The notes under the pieces: model-generated
Seen by the model: the letters and a program-made list of their open reading frames with translations, nothing else
Database searches by the model: none
Told to the model about the DNA's origin: nothing
Program-made: the position numbers and the translations under genes
Assembly: GCA_039566865.1 (NCBI GenBank)
Contig: CM076947.1
Location: 22,011,501-22,075,500 of the forward strand
Direction of reading: 5' to 3'
Length of the DNA stretch: 64,000 nt
Source of the DNA: Aurelia coerulea
Lineage: Eukaryota > Cnidaria > Scyphozoa > Semaeostomeae > Ulmaridae
Part shown: piece by piece, positions 1 to 11,800 of the stretch
Layout of the letters: each line of letters starts with the position of its first letter
Numbering within the stretch: the first letter of the stretch is position 1

Positions 1-1979
1 TCAGGTACCCTAATCGCTGACAAGTCAGTTACTAAAATTGCTAATATTGCCGGTATGATTTGAAGAGGAGAAAACTGCTTCTGACTTCCTACCCCATCTT
101 GTGCTGTTCTGCTAAGTTTTTTGACTCGTTACGAATTCTATTTTATAAATTTTGATTAAAATATCATTGTACAGGAGTTTAAATTTATCAAATGCAGAAA
201 AGTGCACCCTTTTTTAAATTATGATCGAATTGGCACCCCTAAGCACGGGCCCGCACGGGCCCCCTGTCTACTTTCAAGAAAGGCACCCTTTCCCACGCTT
301 TTTTGTATGAGCATGATAACACATCAGGTACCCAGTGGTCCCCCCAGGGGCTACATCAACAGCAAAACTGGGTGCCAGGGTGAATGACGTCTCTGTAGAA
401 TTTTTGGGCCCAATCCAATAATGTATTACATTGAGGCAAAAAAGGTACGGGCCCTGGGGTGGATACACCTAATGCTCCCCTCGCAGCATTACTCATTATC
501 ATTTGAATCTGAAATTCAAGAAAGACTTCAAAGCAAATGTGAATGTCCAGTAAAATCAAATATGTAGATAGCATAGCTTTGTTTGAAACTGTTGGAGTTG
601 AACATCTTACAAATGCTTTCACAGAGCTTCTGAGTACAAAAGGGTTTTCAGCCAAAGATTTGAAATTCTTTGTACAATCCAAGTTTCTAGCAAAATGGAA
701 TTACCTTCTGCGATATTGTCACCTCCATTCTCCATTTTATGCATCACTTTATTGCAAACAGGTCTTGATTGCTAGAAACTCCTTGGAAGGTCTTTGTTCA
801 ACTATTGGAGACTAATCCAGGATGTCTAGAAATAAAAGAGTTATTCAGTCATTCAGACTAAAAGTTACTGTATGAAGAATGAATCATGATTTTTTATGTT
901 CGAATGATGATCTTAGTATATCAATAGAAATAAATGTTGCTACATACTAAAATCGTCAAAAAAATCAAACTTGGCAGGCAAAAATATTATTTCTGAAAAT
1001 GTTTTTCTGCAAGAAACTCTTCAAAAGAAACTCTCAAATCACTAAAAATTGAGAAACCGAACCAGTTGAGTACCAGGACACAATAAGAAACCAGTTGGTT
1101 TGGTCCAAGAAATCCATAGCATATTTTCAATTGTTTCTTGAATACAATGCCTATGAACAATTTCAACTGGTAACTAACAGTAAAAAATCTTCCAAGAAAC
1201 CTTGAAAAGATACATTGAGCATTAAAATAAATTGATAAAATCTTTTCAGAAACTTTTAGTAGGCTACTGAGTAAGATTCATATGAACAAATTTGTTTATG
1301 TCCACAGGTCCTTTATCATATGAAGGAATCTTCAGTTACTTCAGATCTATCAAATCAACTCAATTTGTTGGATAAGCCCTATATTAAAGGTACTATTTGT
1401 TTTTCTATTATGTCTTTGTTGCCTTACTTTTCATAACTAGAGACATTTTGCTTTGTGATCAAATGTACCACATACTTTCTAACCCGGAGTTAGCACATAC
1501 CCAGATGTTATGTACCATAATATTAACTGGATTGTCGATAATTTTTAATAACAAGAATTTCATCGTTGAATATCCTCCTGCCTGGTGGGGTGGGCTTTCT
1601 TGGATGTTTTTAGGCCTACGGTACTACTAAATGCACATTATTAGGCCTACTTGGCAAGGGCTTTTGTCGTTTTATAAGGCCCTGATACCAGCAAATGTTC
1701 TTGTTTGAAATTATTCTTACCTCGCATTTCTTGCTCTGGAGGATCTCACCTCTTTTTGCACTGTACAAAGTATAGCTACAAACTTTTATGAAATATTTTC
1801 TTTGTTGTTGTGATTGCATCAACCTGCATCTCAACAACAACACAAGGTAAGCCATCACGTGGCAACGTAGCACTACTTGGAGATTTCCCTCCATTAGTTC
1901 TGCTGCTACCGAAAGACTGGGAACTAACCAATTTGCCGCCAAACTTTTCATATTGACAAACCGTCTCATCTGACTCATC
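1..1979. other. Intergenic stretch, no gene recognised
   Basis: I find no exon, RNA gene or clear transposon end here. It lies beyond the 3' end of Pah. Positions 235-460 contain several GGGCCC-rich patches that may be a decayed inverted repeat. A reading frame of 90 codons at 543-815 (+) has no recognisable domain or splice context, so it is not called as a gene. Confidence 0.4.
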
Positions 1980-2255
1980 CAGTGGTGGATTTAGGTGGGG
2001 GGGGGGGGCAAGTGCCCCCCCTTCCACAATGAAAAGTCAGCATGGCACCCCTTCTTGGCGAGAAGAGCTACTCTCACATGACCCTATAGCGCACTCCTTT
2101 TCAAACAGTTTCAATCTAAATGTGGGGAAACGTAGGCGTTTATTTGTAGAAAAACCTAAGAATTTTACTTAGGCGCCCTTACTTTCCCTCATACTTTTGG
2201 CACCTGTTGCAGGTCCCCCCCCCCCTTCAACTTCGGGCTTGATCCGCGCCCCTAG
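1980..2255. repeat. Possible hAT-like MITE remnant
   Basis: The left edge reads CAGTGGTGGATTTAGG and the right edge, reverse-complemented, reads CTAGGGGCGCGGATC, a loose terminal inverted repeat of the CAG...CTG kind used by hAT elements. Runs of G (about 1997-2007) and C (about 2215-2225) lie just inside the ends. No convincing 8-bp duplication was seen, so the call is weak. Confidence 0.3.
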
Positions 2256-2689
2256 TCAGCAAGAGATATTTGTAAAACAAAATAATTTAAGACGTGTCCG
2301 CAATGATAAAGTGATTCACGATTGTTTGAAAGAATAGATTTTACAACTACGTATTTTGCGAAAACGGCAAAATAAAAAGGACAGCGGTTGCTGCTCTCTG
2401 TAAAGTATAACATCGAAATTGCCACTTTGTCCAACTTGATCTTTCACAAATGAATTCTGGCTCAACTGCGATAGGCTGTTCTCGAGTGTATATTTCTTCG
2501 ATGAAATGTTTACTTCTAGGTAGGCTTTTTGCTTCAAAAATTCAACAATGCTCCCTTCGCTTCAATTTTTAAATGATCAGACTTCTAATTTTTTCATAGT
2601 CTACAAGTAAACCCATTAGTCAAAGAAGAAACAGACGTCTCTTGTTTTGCTTTCAACATGAACATGAAATGTTAGAGCTTATAACTCCA

Positions 2690-3506
2690 TTTGCAGATCA
2701 CTAATGTCTTGTAGACATTCATAAACTATGATTTCCTTGAAAATTATCCTATTTTTCCTTAAAAAAATTGGCTTAAAGTTTTTTCATAATTTTTCTTGAA
2801 CTCTGAAAAAAGAAAAGCACTTTCTTATTCTGAGAAAATTGAAGATCTCAGAAAAGTCCAACGGGCAATGCAGAGCTAGGGAGCTACGGTACAGTTTTGC
2901 AAAGCATAGGTTTCAAATCTTTAAAAAGGTGGGTGTAAAATTATATGATCTATTTCTTTAAACTGAAAGGCTCCAAATAAAGTTTACCTTCTTTGCTATA
3001 ATTCTACTGTTGGACTTTTAAAAAATTTGAATATTTTCAGAATTACAGTGTTCTTATTCTTTTCTAAGGATTCAAGAAAAATGTTGAAAAAATCTTAAAA
3101 CCATCGCAATTTCTAACTTTGTCGATGAAACATGAAACAATTTTTTAAGAAAAACATAGTTTATGAATGTCTGCAATGTGGTAGCAAGCAAAAATCTGTC
3201 ATTCTTCTGGTTTACGATTTAGAAAATTAATGACGTCACATCCTCGAATGAGTTGAAATATAAAATAAGCTGCGATTTCGAAAGAATTGAAGATTTCTGA
3301 AAAGTCCAACGGTAGAATTATAGATAAGTAGCGAAAGTTTCTTTCAAGCCATTGAATTAAAGAAACAGGTCATACAATTTTACACCCACCTTTTACACCG
3401 ATTTAAAGATTTGGAACCTATGCTGTTTTGCAACTAATTCAGTTCAAAGAAATAGGTGACATTGACTTTGCACCAACCTTTTTTTAAAGATTCGGAACCC
3501 ATGCCC
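2690..3506. mobile_element. Older copy of the 9-bp-TSD MITE, split by a younger copy
   Basis: Flanks on both sides of the element at 2903-3424 are pieces of one older, more diverged relative. Positions 2690-2902 match its interior (the 'cattcataaactatg' block and 'agaaaagtccaacgg'), and 3434-3506 match its right end (CACC-rich block followed by 'ttaaagattcggaacc'). Removing the younger copy and one 9-bp duplication restores a continuous right half. The left end was not found. Confidence 0.55.
2903..3424. mobile_element. MULE/Merlin-like MITE, copy 1 (522 bp, 9-bp TSD)
   Basis: The element begins AGCATAGGTTTCAAATCTTT and ends with its inverse, with about 160-bp inverted arms. It is flanked by perfect 9-bp repeats GTTTTGCAA at 2894-2902 and 3425-3433. 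Duplications of 9 bp with long inverted repeats fit Mutator-like elements (including the Rehavkus type) or Merlin. It has no transposase frame, so it would need one supplied in trans. A perfect CRE palindrome TGACGTCA lies at 3231-3238. Three sister copies lie at 10350, 13248 and 20426. Confidence 0.85.
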
Positions 3507-3728
3507 CATCAGAATTCTTTCTTACATGTGTTTTACAGCTTTAGTGGGCTTAGACTCATTTAGATCTCTATTTAAATGCTGTTTCGGCAAGGAGCTTAGC
3601 AAGAAACACAAGTCTTTAGTACATCTAGTCCTCATTTATTTTGCAAACAGTTCATTCTTTAATGCTCTAATGCTTTCTTTCATTACTACATAGCTACAAA
3701 GTAAAGTACACCCCATACAAAGTTTAAA
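3507..3728. other. Unassigned intergenic stretch
   Basis: Nothing was recognised between the MITE at 2903-3506 and the next inverted-repeat element. Confidence 0.4.
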
Positions 3729-4039
3729 AGGGGCTCCGTCGCCAAACTGTAAACAAATCCGTAAAAACCGCACGTGTCAAATGTTCTTCATTGTTTTCTG
3801 CAGTTTCCTTGGTGGCTTCACCCAAGTCACCAAAAAGTGCTCATTAAAACTCAACTTGTATTGTATCCAAGCAATCGTAAAAGATATGAATGCTTGGCTA
3901 TTTCCTCTGTAAAGTACAAAGATTTATCTTCAAAATGATGCTTTCATTTTCGAAAAAATAGGTAAAACGTCTGTATGATATTGCCCATCAAAAGCCTACA
4001 AAATCACCATTTCGACCGAAATTTGGAGACGGAGCCCCT
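3729..4039. mobile_element. Short MITE with 17-18 bp inverted ends
   Basis: The left end AGGGGCTCCGTCGCCAAA is matched by an inverted right end at 4021-4039 with one mismatch. It is 311 bp long with no coding potential. No clear target duplication was seen (left flank AT-rich, right flank TATAAG), so the superfamily is not assigned. Confidence 0.6.
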
Positions 4040-4131
4040 ATAAGCCATTATGAATTGCAGAGCGGAATCCGTGCAAACACTGCTGGAGGGAATACTTCGT
4101 TTTAACTGGGAAAAGAAATTTCTATAATTTG

Positions 4132-4584
4132 CAGGGCCGTCGAGGGGTCGAGAGCCAAGCTGGGTCCTGGAGTGATTCACAGGATAGGGCCCCCGCAGAC
4201 TGCCGCAATTTTCCAAGACCACGCCCTTCAGACTCTCGGAGAATGAGGGAAACGCCCCTTTTAAGAAAACTAATTTAGAAAAATTGTTTATATATTCCGT
4301 GACAAAGTTATTAAGAAATCGGTATTTACGGTTAACAATAAGAGGATTAAAGACTCGCTTTTTTACGAGGTGATTAACTTTCAAAGGAGGGCACGAACCT
4401 TTACGCATAGCCAATGAGAAACCATTTTCCTATGTCTATGACTATACTATGTTTTAAGGCAGATAGATGGCCATAAAAAGTTGATGTAAAGAGATTTTAC
4501 AGAAATAATCAATTTCTGTGGAACGATATCTTTACGGGCCCCGGACCTTTTACTTCCCTAACCCATCCCCTCTCGACGGTCCTG
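4132..4584. mobile_element. hAT-type MITE (453 bp)
   Basis: The ends are CAGGGCCGTCGAGGGG and its inverse (CCCCTCTCGACGGTCCTG). The flanks are ATAATTTG (4124-4131) and ATAAATTG (4585-4592), an 8-bp duplication with one mismatch. CAGGG ends with an 8-bp duplication are the hAT signature. There is no transposase, so it is non-autonomous. Confidence 0.75.
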
Positions 4585-4902
4585 ATAAATTGCAGTGTTA
4601 CCTGAGATATATCAAAAGGAGGGGAAGACATTGTTTTGCGCATACTATTATTTCTTGTAGTAGTAATAGGGGCTGACGGTTATAGGTTTTAGCCTTCTTT
4701 AGAATAGTGATTCGAGGCAAATTGTGTTACAAAATTAAAGACAAATCTTCAAAGATATCCATGTCGATATAATTTTGGGGAAAATTCCACAAAACTTCAT
4801 TTTCAACCAGCAGATATAAGGCATCTGAATTAGCTTTCAGTTTTTGAGGTCATACAAATTGTAACGAGAGCCAGTCGTCTGTGATATAGAACTGAGGTCA
4901 GG

Positions 4903-5345
4903 TTAGACCTTCAGGAGACCAAATTTGCCCGATCACTGAAACCAGCGGTCGGCCATTTTGTCTTACTATTTTGCAGTGATAAATAGCTGCATGGATTGAA
5001 AATGAAACAACAGCCTCCAATGTCATACCTCTCTTGAAAATGCCAATAATCCTCAGAGAGTTCCACTATTTCTTACCTCACAAAAATTATTTTTTACCTC
5101 ATGTGAAGATACTTATCACTGCAAAATAGCAAGATAAAATGGCCGACCGCTGGTTTCAGTCATCAGGCAAATTTGGCCTCCTGAAGGTCATAGCTCCGTC
5201 ATTTTTCAACGGATTTTTACGGGAATGGTTGCAAACTTTAATTGAATATCTGAAGAGCAACATCATGCAAAAGTTTGGCGAGAATCTTTTGCTGTTTTGT
5301 CGCAATCTTCAGGCAAACGGGGCACATTTTTTTTGGGACACCCTG
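4903..5345. mobile_element. Left-truncated copy of the GGGTGTCCC fold-back element
   Basis: It shares a long stretch with the element at 30180-38605, including the arms around GGTCGGCCATTTTG (about 4950) and its inverse at about 5138-5151. The right end matches ...GGGGCACA(T)nGGGACACCCTG at 5345. The left terminus is missing; homology starts near 4903. It is non-coding and lies about 350 bp past the Pah stop codon. Confidence 0.7.
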
Positions 5346-5691
5346 TGTATACAAATAGTGGAAAATTCATGACGTTTTTACTGCATTTAGAGGTGGCTTT
5401 TCAGTTTTTCTGAAAATGTTCGTAATTCTACGGTTCTTGATAACCTCCTACAATCCCCATATTAAAGTTTTTGGTTCCTTCTGAAAATTCAGTGCCGGAA
5501 TTCCGCTCTGTTTCTGCAAATGAATAAAGGGAAACGAACTATAATTTAAATAACGGATAACTACAATGAATAAATACGAAAGAAATGTCTAAAATTCCAT
5601 AGCCAGAAAAACCCAATTACAAAAGTCTTATAGTCATACAGTCCTGGATCTAAAATTCCATTCCAATGACATCCATTCAATCCAATTCAAT
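5346..5691 (-). other. Probable Pah 3' UTR and flank
   Basis: This directly follows the Pah stop codon at 5692-5694 on the minus strand. I see no canonical AATAAA on the minus strand here, so the polyadenylation site could not be placed. Confidence 0.4.
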
Positions 5692-5851
5692 TCAACTCAT
5701 GTTCTTAACAACGTCTTTCAAGTTGTCCATTTGTGACTTGAGTTCAGCAATAATGTCAGTTACCTGTTCTTTGTTTTCAATCACCTCCACTGTTTCTGTG
5801 TAAGGATTGTAATGCACGTGGACTGGACGCGGGATACGACATGCCCAAGAC
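5692..5851 (-). CDS. Pah: Pah exon 14 (residues 399-451 and stop)
   Basis: It follows acceptor TATTATCAG and ends at TGA (5694-5692). It encodes [20 protein letters not shown] and a C-terminal heptad helix ([19 protein letters not shown]) of the kind that tetramerises these enzymes. Confidence 0.94.
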
Positions 5852-8800
5852 CTGATAATAGAAAGAATGATTTCATAGACCTTCTAGCTATTTTGAAACA
5901 GAACCTGAATCGAACGGTATTTTCATGCATTTGGAAATACTTCCGACTGTGCGCATTCTATTCTATTCCATTCCATTCCATTCCATTCCATTCCATTCCA
6001 TTCCATTCCATTCCATTCCATTCCATTCCATTTCAATTCAATTTTGTTTATTTAAACAGGGTAAAGGTATCAATTCTATACATAAATTGTTTTTCAAACT
6101 GCCCTGTACAAAGAAAAAGGTAACATCCCCAAATTTGCAATCTAAATACACAATAAGAAATAACGAAGTAAAAGTTTAAAAAAATAGAACGATCGGCAGG
6201 AATAAAAAATGGTTCCATCATGTTCTAGAGTTTTCAAGCCAGGATTTAAATTGTTTGAAGGTTTTTGTTGCTTTTGATTTTGCGGTCAAGGCCATTCCAT
6301 AATTTCGCCCCTCTAAAAGAAAAACATTTTTGGTCACATGTTGTTCGTAGATACGGGGCAAATAGATCGGTTTTGGTGCTCCGAAGTCCCCGAGTACTGG
6401 TTTCTGACAACCTGTCGAACAAGCATGGACAAAGCACAGTAATGATAGAAGCTCTAACGCCACTCGATCGAACGTCTCGTATAGAGAAAATGTATAAAAG
6501 TATCTTAAATGTATAAAAGTTTCTTAAATGCGGGGCATTAATGTAGTCTCAAGAAAGCGTACCCACTGCTTCTTTAGCAACATAATAAAACGGCACGTAT
6601 CAAATTCATCAAATACGGTAGAATTTGTTTTTCTTCCTCAGGTAGAATTTGTTTTTCTTCCTCAGGTAGAATTTGTTTTTCTTCCTCAGGTAGAATTTGT
6701 TTTTCTTCCTCAGGTAGAATTTGTTTTTCTTCCTCCGGTAGAATTTGTTTTTCTTCCCCAGGTAGAATTTGTTTTTCTTTCTCCAGGTAGAATTTGTTTT
6801 TCTTCCTCAGGTAGAATTTGTTTTTCTTCCTCCGGTAGAATTTGTTTTTCTTCCCCAGGTAGAATTTGTTTTTCTTCCCCAGGTAGAATTTGTTTTTCTT
6901 CCCCAGGTAGAATTTGTTTTTCTTCCTCAGGTAGAATTTGTTTTTCTTCCTCAGGTAGAATTTGTTTTTCTTCCTCAGGTAGAATTTGTTTTTCTTCCCC
7001 AGGTAGAATTTGTTTTTCTTCCCCAGGTAGAATTTGTTTTTCTTCCCCAGGTAGAATTTGTTTTTCTTCCCCAGGTAGAATTTGTTTTTCTTCCTCAGGT
7101 AGAATTTGTTTTTCTTCCTCAGGTAGAATTTGTTTTCTTCCTCAGGTAGAATTTGTTTTTCTTCCTCAGGTAGAATTTGTTTTCTTCCTCCGGTAGAATT
7201 TGTTTTTCCTCCCCAGGTAGAATTTGTTTTTCTTCCTCAGGTAGAATTTGTTTTTCTTCCCCAGGTAGAATTTGTTTTTCTTCCTCAGGTAGAATTTGTT
7301 TTTCTTCCCCAGGTAGAATTTGTTTTTCTTCCTCCGGTAGAATTTGTTTTTCTTCCCCAGGTAGAATTTGTTTTTCTTCCTCCGGTAGAATTTGTTTTTC
7401 TTCCTCAGGTAGAATTTGTTTTTCTTCCTCCGGTAGAATTTGTTTTTCTTCCCCAGGTAGAATTTGTTTTTCTTCCTCCGGTAGAATTTGTTTTTCTTCA
7501 TCCGTCTACTACAGAGTACGGCAGACAAGCAGGCTAATTTCGCTCGCTGATTGAAGAAGAATAGTAAGGCTGCCTTCAGCAGCAATAACTGATGGCAAAA
7601 AAGAAATGGAAAGTGATAAATAGCACCCAAGCAATAGGCATATAAAGTTTGGAGGAAAGGGAGAGAGAGTCTATATTAATTACCTGGAAGCAAAATTCCC
7701 CCAAAATTCATATCCAAGATTGCGAAAAAAAACATACCTGAGTTTCTCTTTAGCATCATCAAAAGAGTTGGCCACAAAATAAATTGGTTGAAATTTGGTG
7801 ATTGGGTATTCTTGAACACAGGCCTTTTCTGGCTCGAATGGCAATCTCCTGCATTTATCACTCTCGATGCAATACTACGAAAGATATAATTTAATTACTA
7901 GTATTTATCTGATCAATATTTATGTATGTTTGTCATTTATTTTCTCATTCATATCCTGAATCCCTAAAACGGAGGCCCTCTCTTAAATCAACAAGCCTCC
8001 CTTATGGGCACTTGTAAAAGCAAACAAAATTAAACGAGTGCCCATCTAAATGTGCGTCAAGTTCAGTTCAGTTCAGTTTTATTTTAAAAATTCCACTACA
8101 TACAAAAATCCTTTAAAATAAAATTTACTGAATATCACAATGACAAATTACAGAAGATAACAAAAGTACAATAAGATTACACAAACATTAGGAATTTGTA
8201 TGGAGAAGAATTTTCTTCAAGGAGGAGCTCTCTCAGTTAATAAACTAATCGAGGAGAGAACACCCCCTTGGTTAAAAACCTATGATTCAGTTTGAAGTAA
8301 GTCAAGGTTTCACTCAGTAGAGCAGGCATATTGAAAGGAAGAAATCATAAAATATTACTCGCAAACTTGTAATGAGTTCATTGCAAACGTTTTTCATTGC
8401 TTCAACTTTCTGCCTGGCTACGAAATAATACTATATTTGCCTTATGTCTTGAACTCTTTCGAACAACTCAACAAACATTGCCATGTTTGAAAAAGTTTCA
8501 GCAGTATACTTGCATTTTTCATTATGTAATATTTTTCAATCACTACACTATTGTCCTCGACCTGTTCCTTTCAAGTAAGATTTCTATCAAGTTTTTTATA
8601 TTTCACAGATTCTTGCCAAATGGCTCCGAAAGTGATCGAAAGGAAATCTGAAGGCGGGAAACTCAATTGGTAAGTTTTGCTGCTTTCAGGATCTGATACT
8701 CATGAAATTCAGTTTTTCAATATAATCCAATAAAATGCTACAATACATATTACAACCTACACTATACTTAAAAAAATCTTCTTGTTGCGTGTAGTGTAAT

Positions 8801-11800
8801 TGTACAATGATAAACAAGTAAATAAGTAAAATATAAGCACTTTGATGCGAATTGAAATAAGCACCCTATACTTACAAGAATAACTCTGCAATACTACTGG
8901 GACGAATACCCCCGTGGAGCAAAAGCCTGTGTATACCCCAAGGCAATAGACCTTTTAGCTATTCTACACAAGAGCCTGGATCGAGCGTTATTTTTATACA
9001 TTTTTATACGCGAAGTTCGATCGAGTGGCGTTAGAGCTTCTATCACTATTGTGCACATTCGAAAATTCTACAAAATGCAGCAAAATATCGTTCGATTCTG
9101 ATTCTTTTCAGAATAGCTAAAGGTCTATTAACATAGATATAAAAAAGAAAGAAAGATTCTTTTCGTGTGGAATACTGAACATGCGGATAAGATAGTTCGC
9201 CAAATTTTCCGAATATGTCTGCCTAGCATCAATGACTGGAACGCGTTTTAGCATGCCATCCAGAGCAGCATGACGAAACTATTCCGAGCAACTTCATGCT
9301 CCTGAGAGGATAACAGGTGCTAAAACGCGTGCAAGTCATCGCAGTAAGGCAGAAATATTCGCAAAATTTGGTCTTGTTCGGGATACTGCGAACTCCCCTT
9401 GTTGTAAATCACAATGGAAAAGACGATAACTCTGATTGGTTAGCTGATCAATGGAATGGGTGAAGCGTTTTGGGGCATGCGTGAATTCACAAAAGAAAAA
9501 TGAAGGATGATGACCCTGTAATCGCTAGTGCGCATATTCCAAAGCGCTTAAACGGGGGTCTAGCTATTCTGGAGAAAATCCGTAAGACTTTCACTGATAA
9601 TCCCGAACAATGTCACGGTTTAAGCACTGTTTTGAAGGCTAATAACTTCAGGACGGAGAAACCGACTTCAGTCAAGTAAATTTTACAATGGATTTGAATA
9701 TGTCTGCTGTTAAATTATATATTTGCCAATGTTATTATCTTGATATTCAGGGAGCAGTGGCCTTTGACAAGGGGACTGCTTTAATGACTCATCTGGCTTA
9801 TATTTCAAATTTGTGAACAATGTTGGTGAAGTAAAATGATATTCTGCCAATGGACAATAAGGCTAAAGATAATAGAAACCTGGAAGGGGGAGGTACTTAG
9901 TATATTTTGCTCATGGGATGTGCACTCCTTTCCATGTATCGTTTTCACCTCTTCTTCCCAACGCCGGATGAAAGAAGGCAACTTTTCTTAAACCGGTTGC
10001 CAAAAGGGATAATTTGTTGGAGCGGATTGTTACCTCGTTGTTTTTCAGCGTAATTTTACGCTTTGGATAAACTTTCGGTTGATATTTTCTGAAACCGGAT
10101 ATCGTTTTGATCGAAAAATTCTAGAACCGGGTGGAAAAATTATTTCTTGGCGTGCACACCACCGTATCAATGGATTTCAAGCAGCCACCCTGGGAATGGA
10201 AAGGATATTTTGACCACGATCCTTTGCATTCGAAGAAAGATCGACCAATCGTTTAAATCGAAATCCCAAACGATGCAAAAGATCATGGTAAAATCTCCGT
10301 TCCGCTATAATGAGTGTTATTGTATCTTCTTTTGACACGCTCGTACCTGAGCATAGGTTCCAAATCTTTAAAAAGGCTGGTGTAAAATTGAGTGACCTAT
10401 TTCTTTGAACTGAATGACTTCAAAGAAACTTTAGCTAATTCTCTATAATTCTACCATTGGAATTATCTGAAATCTTCAATATTTTCAGAATTAGAGTTTT
10501 TTTCTTCTTGTTCAAGAATTCAAGAAAAATTTTCAAAAAACTTAAAACCATCGTAATTTCTAAACAGTTTGACGTGACATGAAATAATTTCGAAGGAAAC
10601 CATAGTTCATAAATGCCTACAATATGGTGTCAAGCAAAAGTCTGTCACTCATCTGGTTTATGATTTAGAAATTTGATGACGTCACACATCCTCAAATGAG
10701 TTGAAATGTAAGATACGCTGTAATTTTCAAAATATTCAAAATTTCTGAAAAGTTCAACGGTAGAATTATAGATAAGTATCTAAAGTTTCTTTCAAGCTAT
10801 TCGATCAGAAGAAATAGGTCACTGAATTTTACACCCACCTTTTTACGCCGAGATAAAGATTTGGGACATATGCTTCGTACCTGTAATTCTCCAAATGATG
10901 ACAGTAAACCTGCGCCATATGCCTTGAGCTCTCCTTTCTGTCGGCAAAGTCCAAATTCAACAGTAAACCAATACAACTGGAAAAAATAGAATGTAAGATA
11001 ATACATCTGCATCTGTACGATTATATAAGAAACTTCGAGACGCTGATAGCACTAACAGTTTCATAATTTCACATGAAATTTCTCCTTTCTATACCGGGTG
11101 TCCCAAAAAAAGTACTCCTGTTGGAAAAATTACTAAAATTCGATTACATGGCCGATCTTCAATTTTCTTTTTTTTCAAGTAAATTAAGGACCAAATTATT
11201 TTCCAAGATAAAGCTGATCTTTTAATTTGTTTTAACATTATCTGAAAATTTTGACTGTTAGGTAAGATTGAGTATTTTGCTTGAAAATTATTGCTCAAAA
11301 TAAAGTTTTTCAACGTGTGATTTTTCTACCTTGCTATATCAAAAGCAAACATTTTATCATCCAAGAATATTTTTGGGTCTTTGACGAAAGAACTCATAAA
11401 GAATATTTTATCAAAGGTTTGATAATCAATTGTTGGTGATTTTTAAACAGAAGTACTTTTTTGGGACACCCAGTAGTACCGAACGTTTCTTAATTCGTGC
11501 TTCAGCATTTTGGGCCCCTGAATTAGGATGCACTTTGTAATTTTGTACCATTGCTACAGATAAGTGGACTTGCTACAAGTCTCTCTCAGATGAGTTACTC
11601 GACGTAAAATCCATTTTGCAAGAAAGAGAATTCGTTTGTAGCTCAAAAACTAAGTGCTTTAAAGGTAGCACTTCTCAGATATAGTACTCAAGTGTGAATA
11701 TAGTATGCAATACAATCACAAAAAATTATGAGTTTTTAACAGTTCCTTTTTGTGTTGCTTTTCAAGTAAGAAGTTATTTTACAACTTGATTGAGTGTTTC

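Noticed and set aside
543..815. 90-codon plus-strand frame as a gene
   Set aside because: No recognisable domain, no clear splice sites, no supporting neighbour. It may be an exon of an unknown gene, but nothing here supports it.
6528..7630. Long frames encoding repeats of [15 protein letters not shown] or KKNKFYL
   Set aside because: They are products of a 24-bp tandem repeat open in several frames on both strands. There is no start context, domain or flanking exon.
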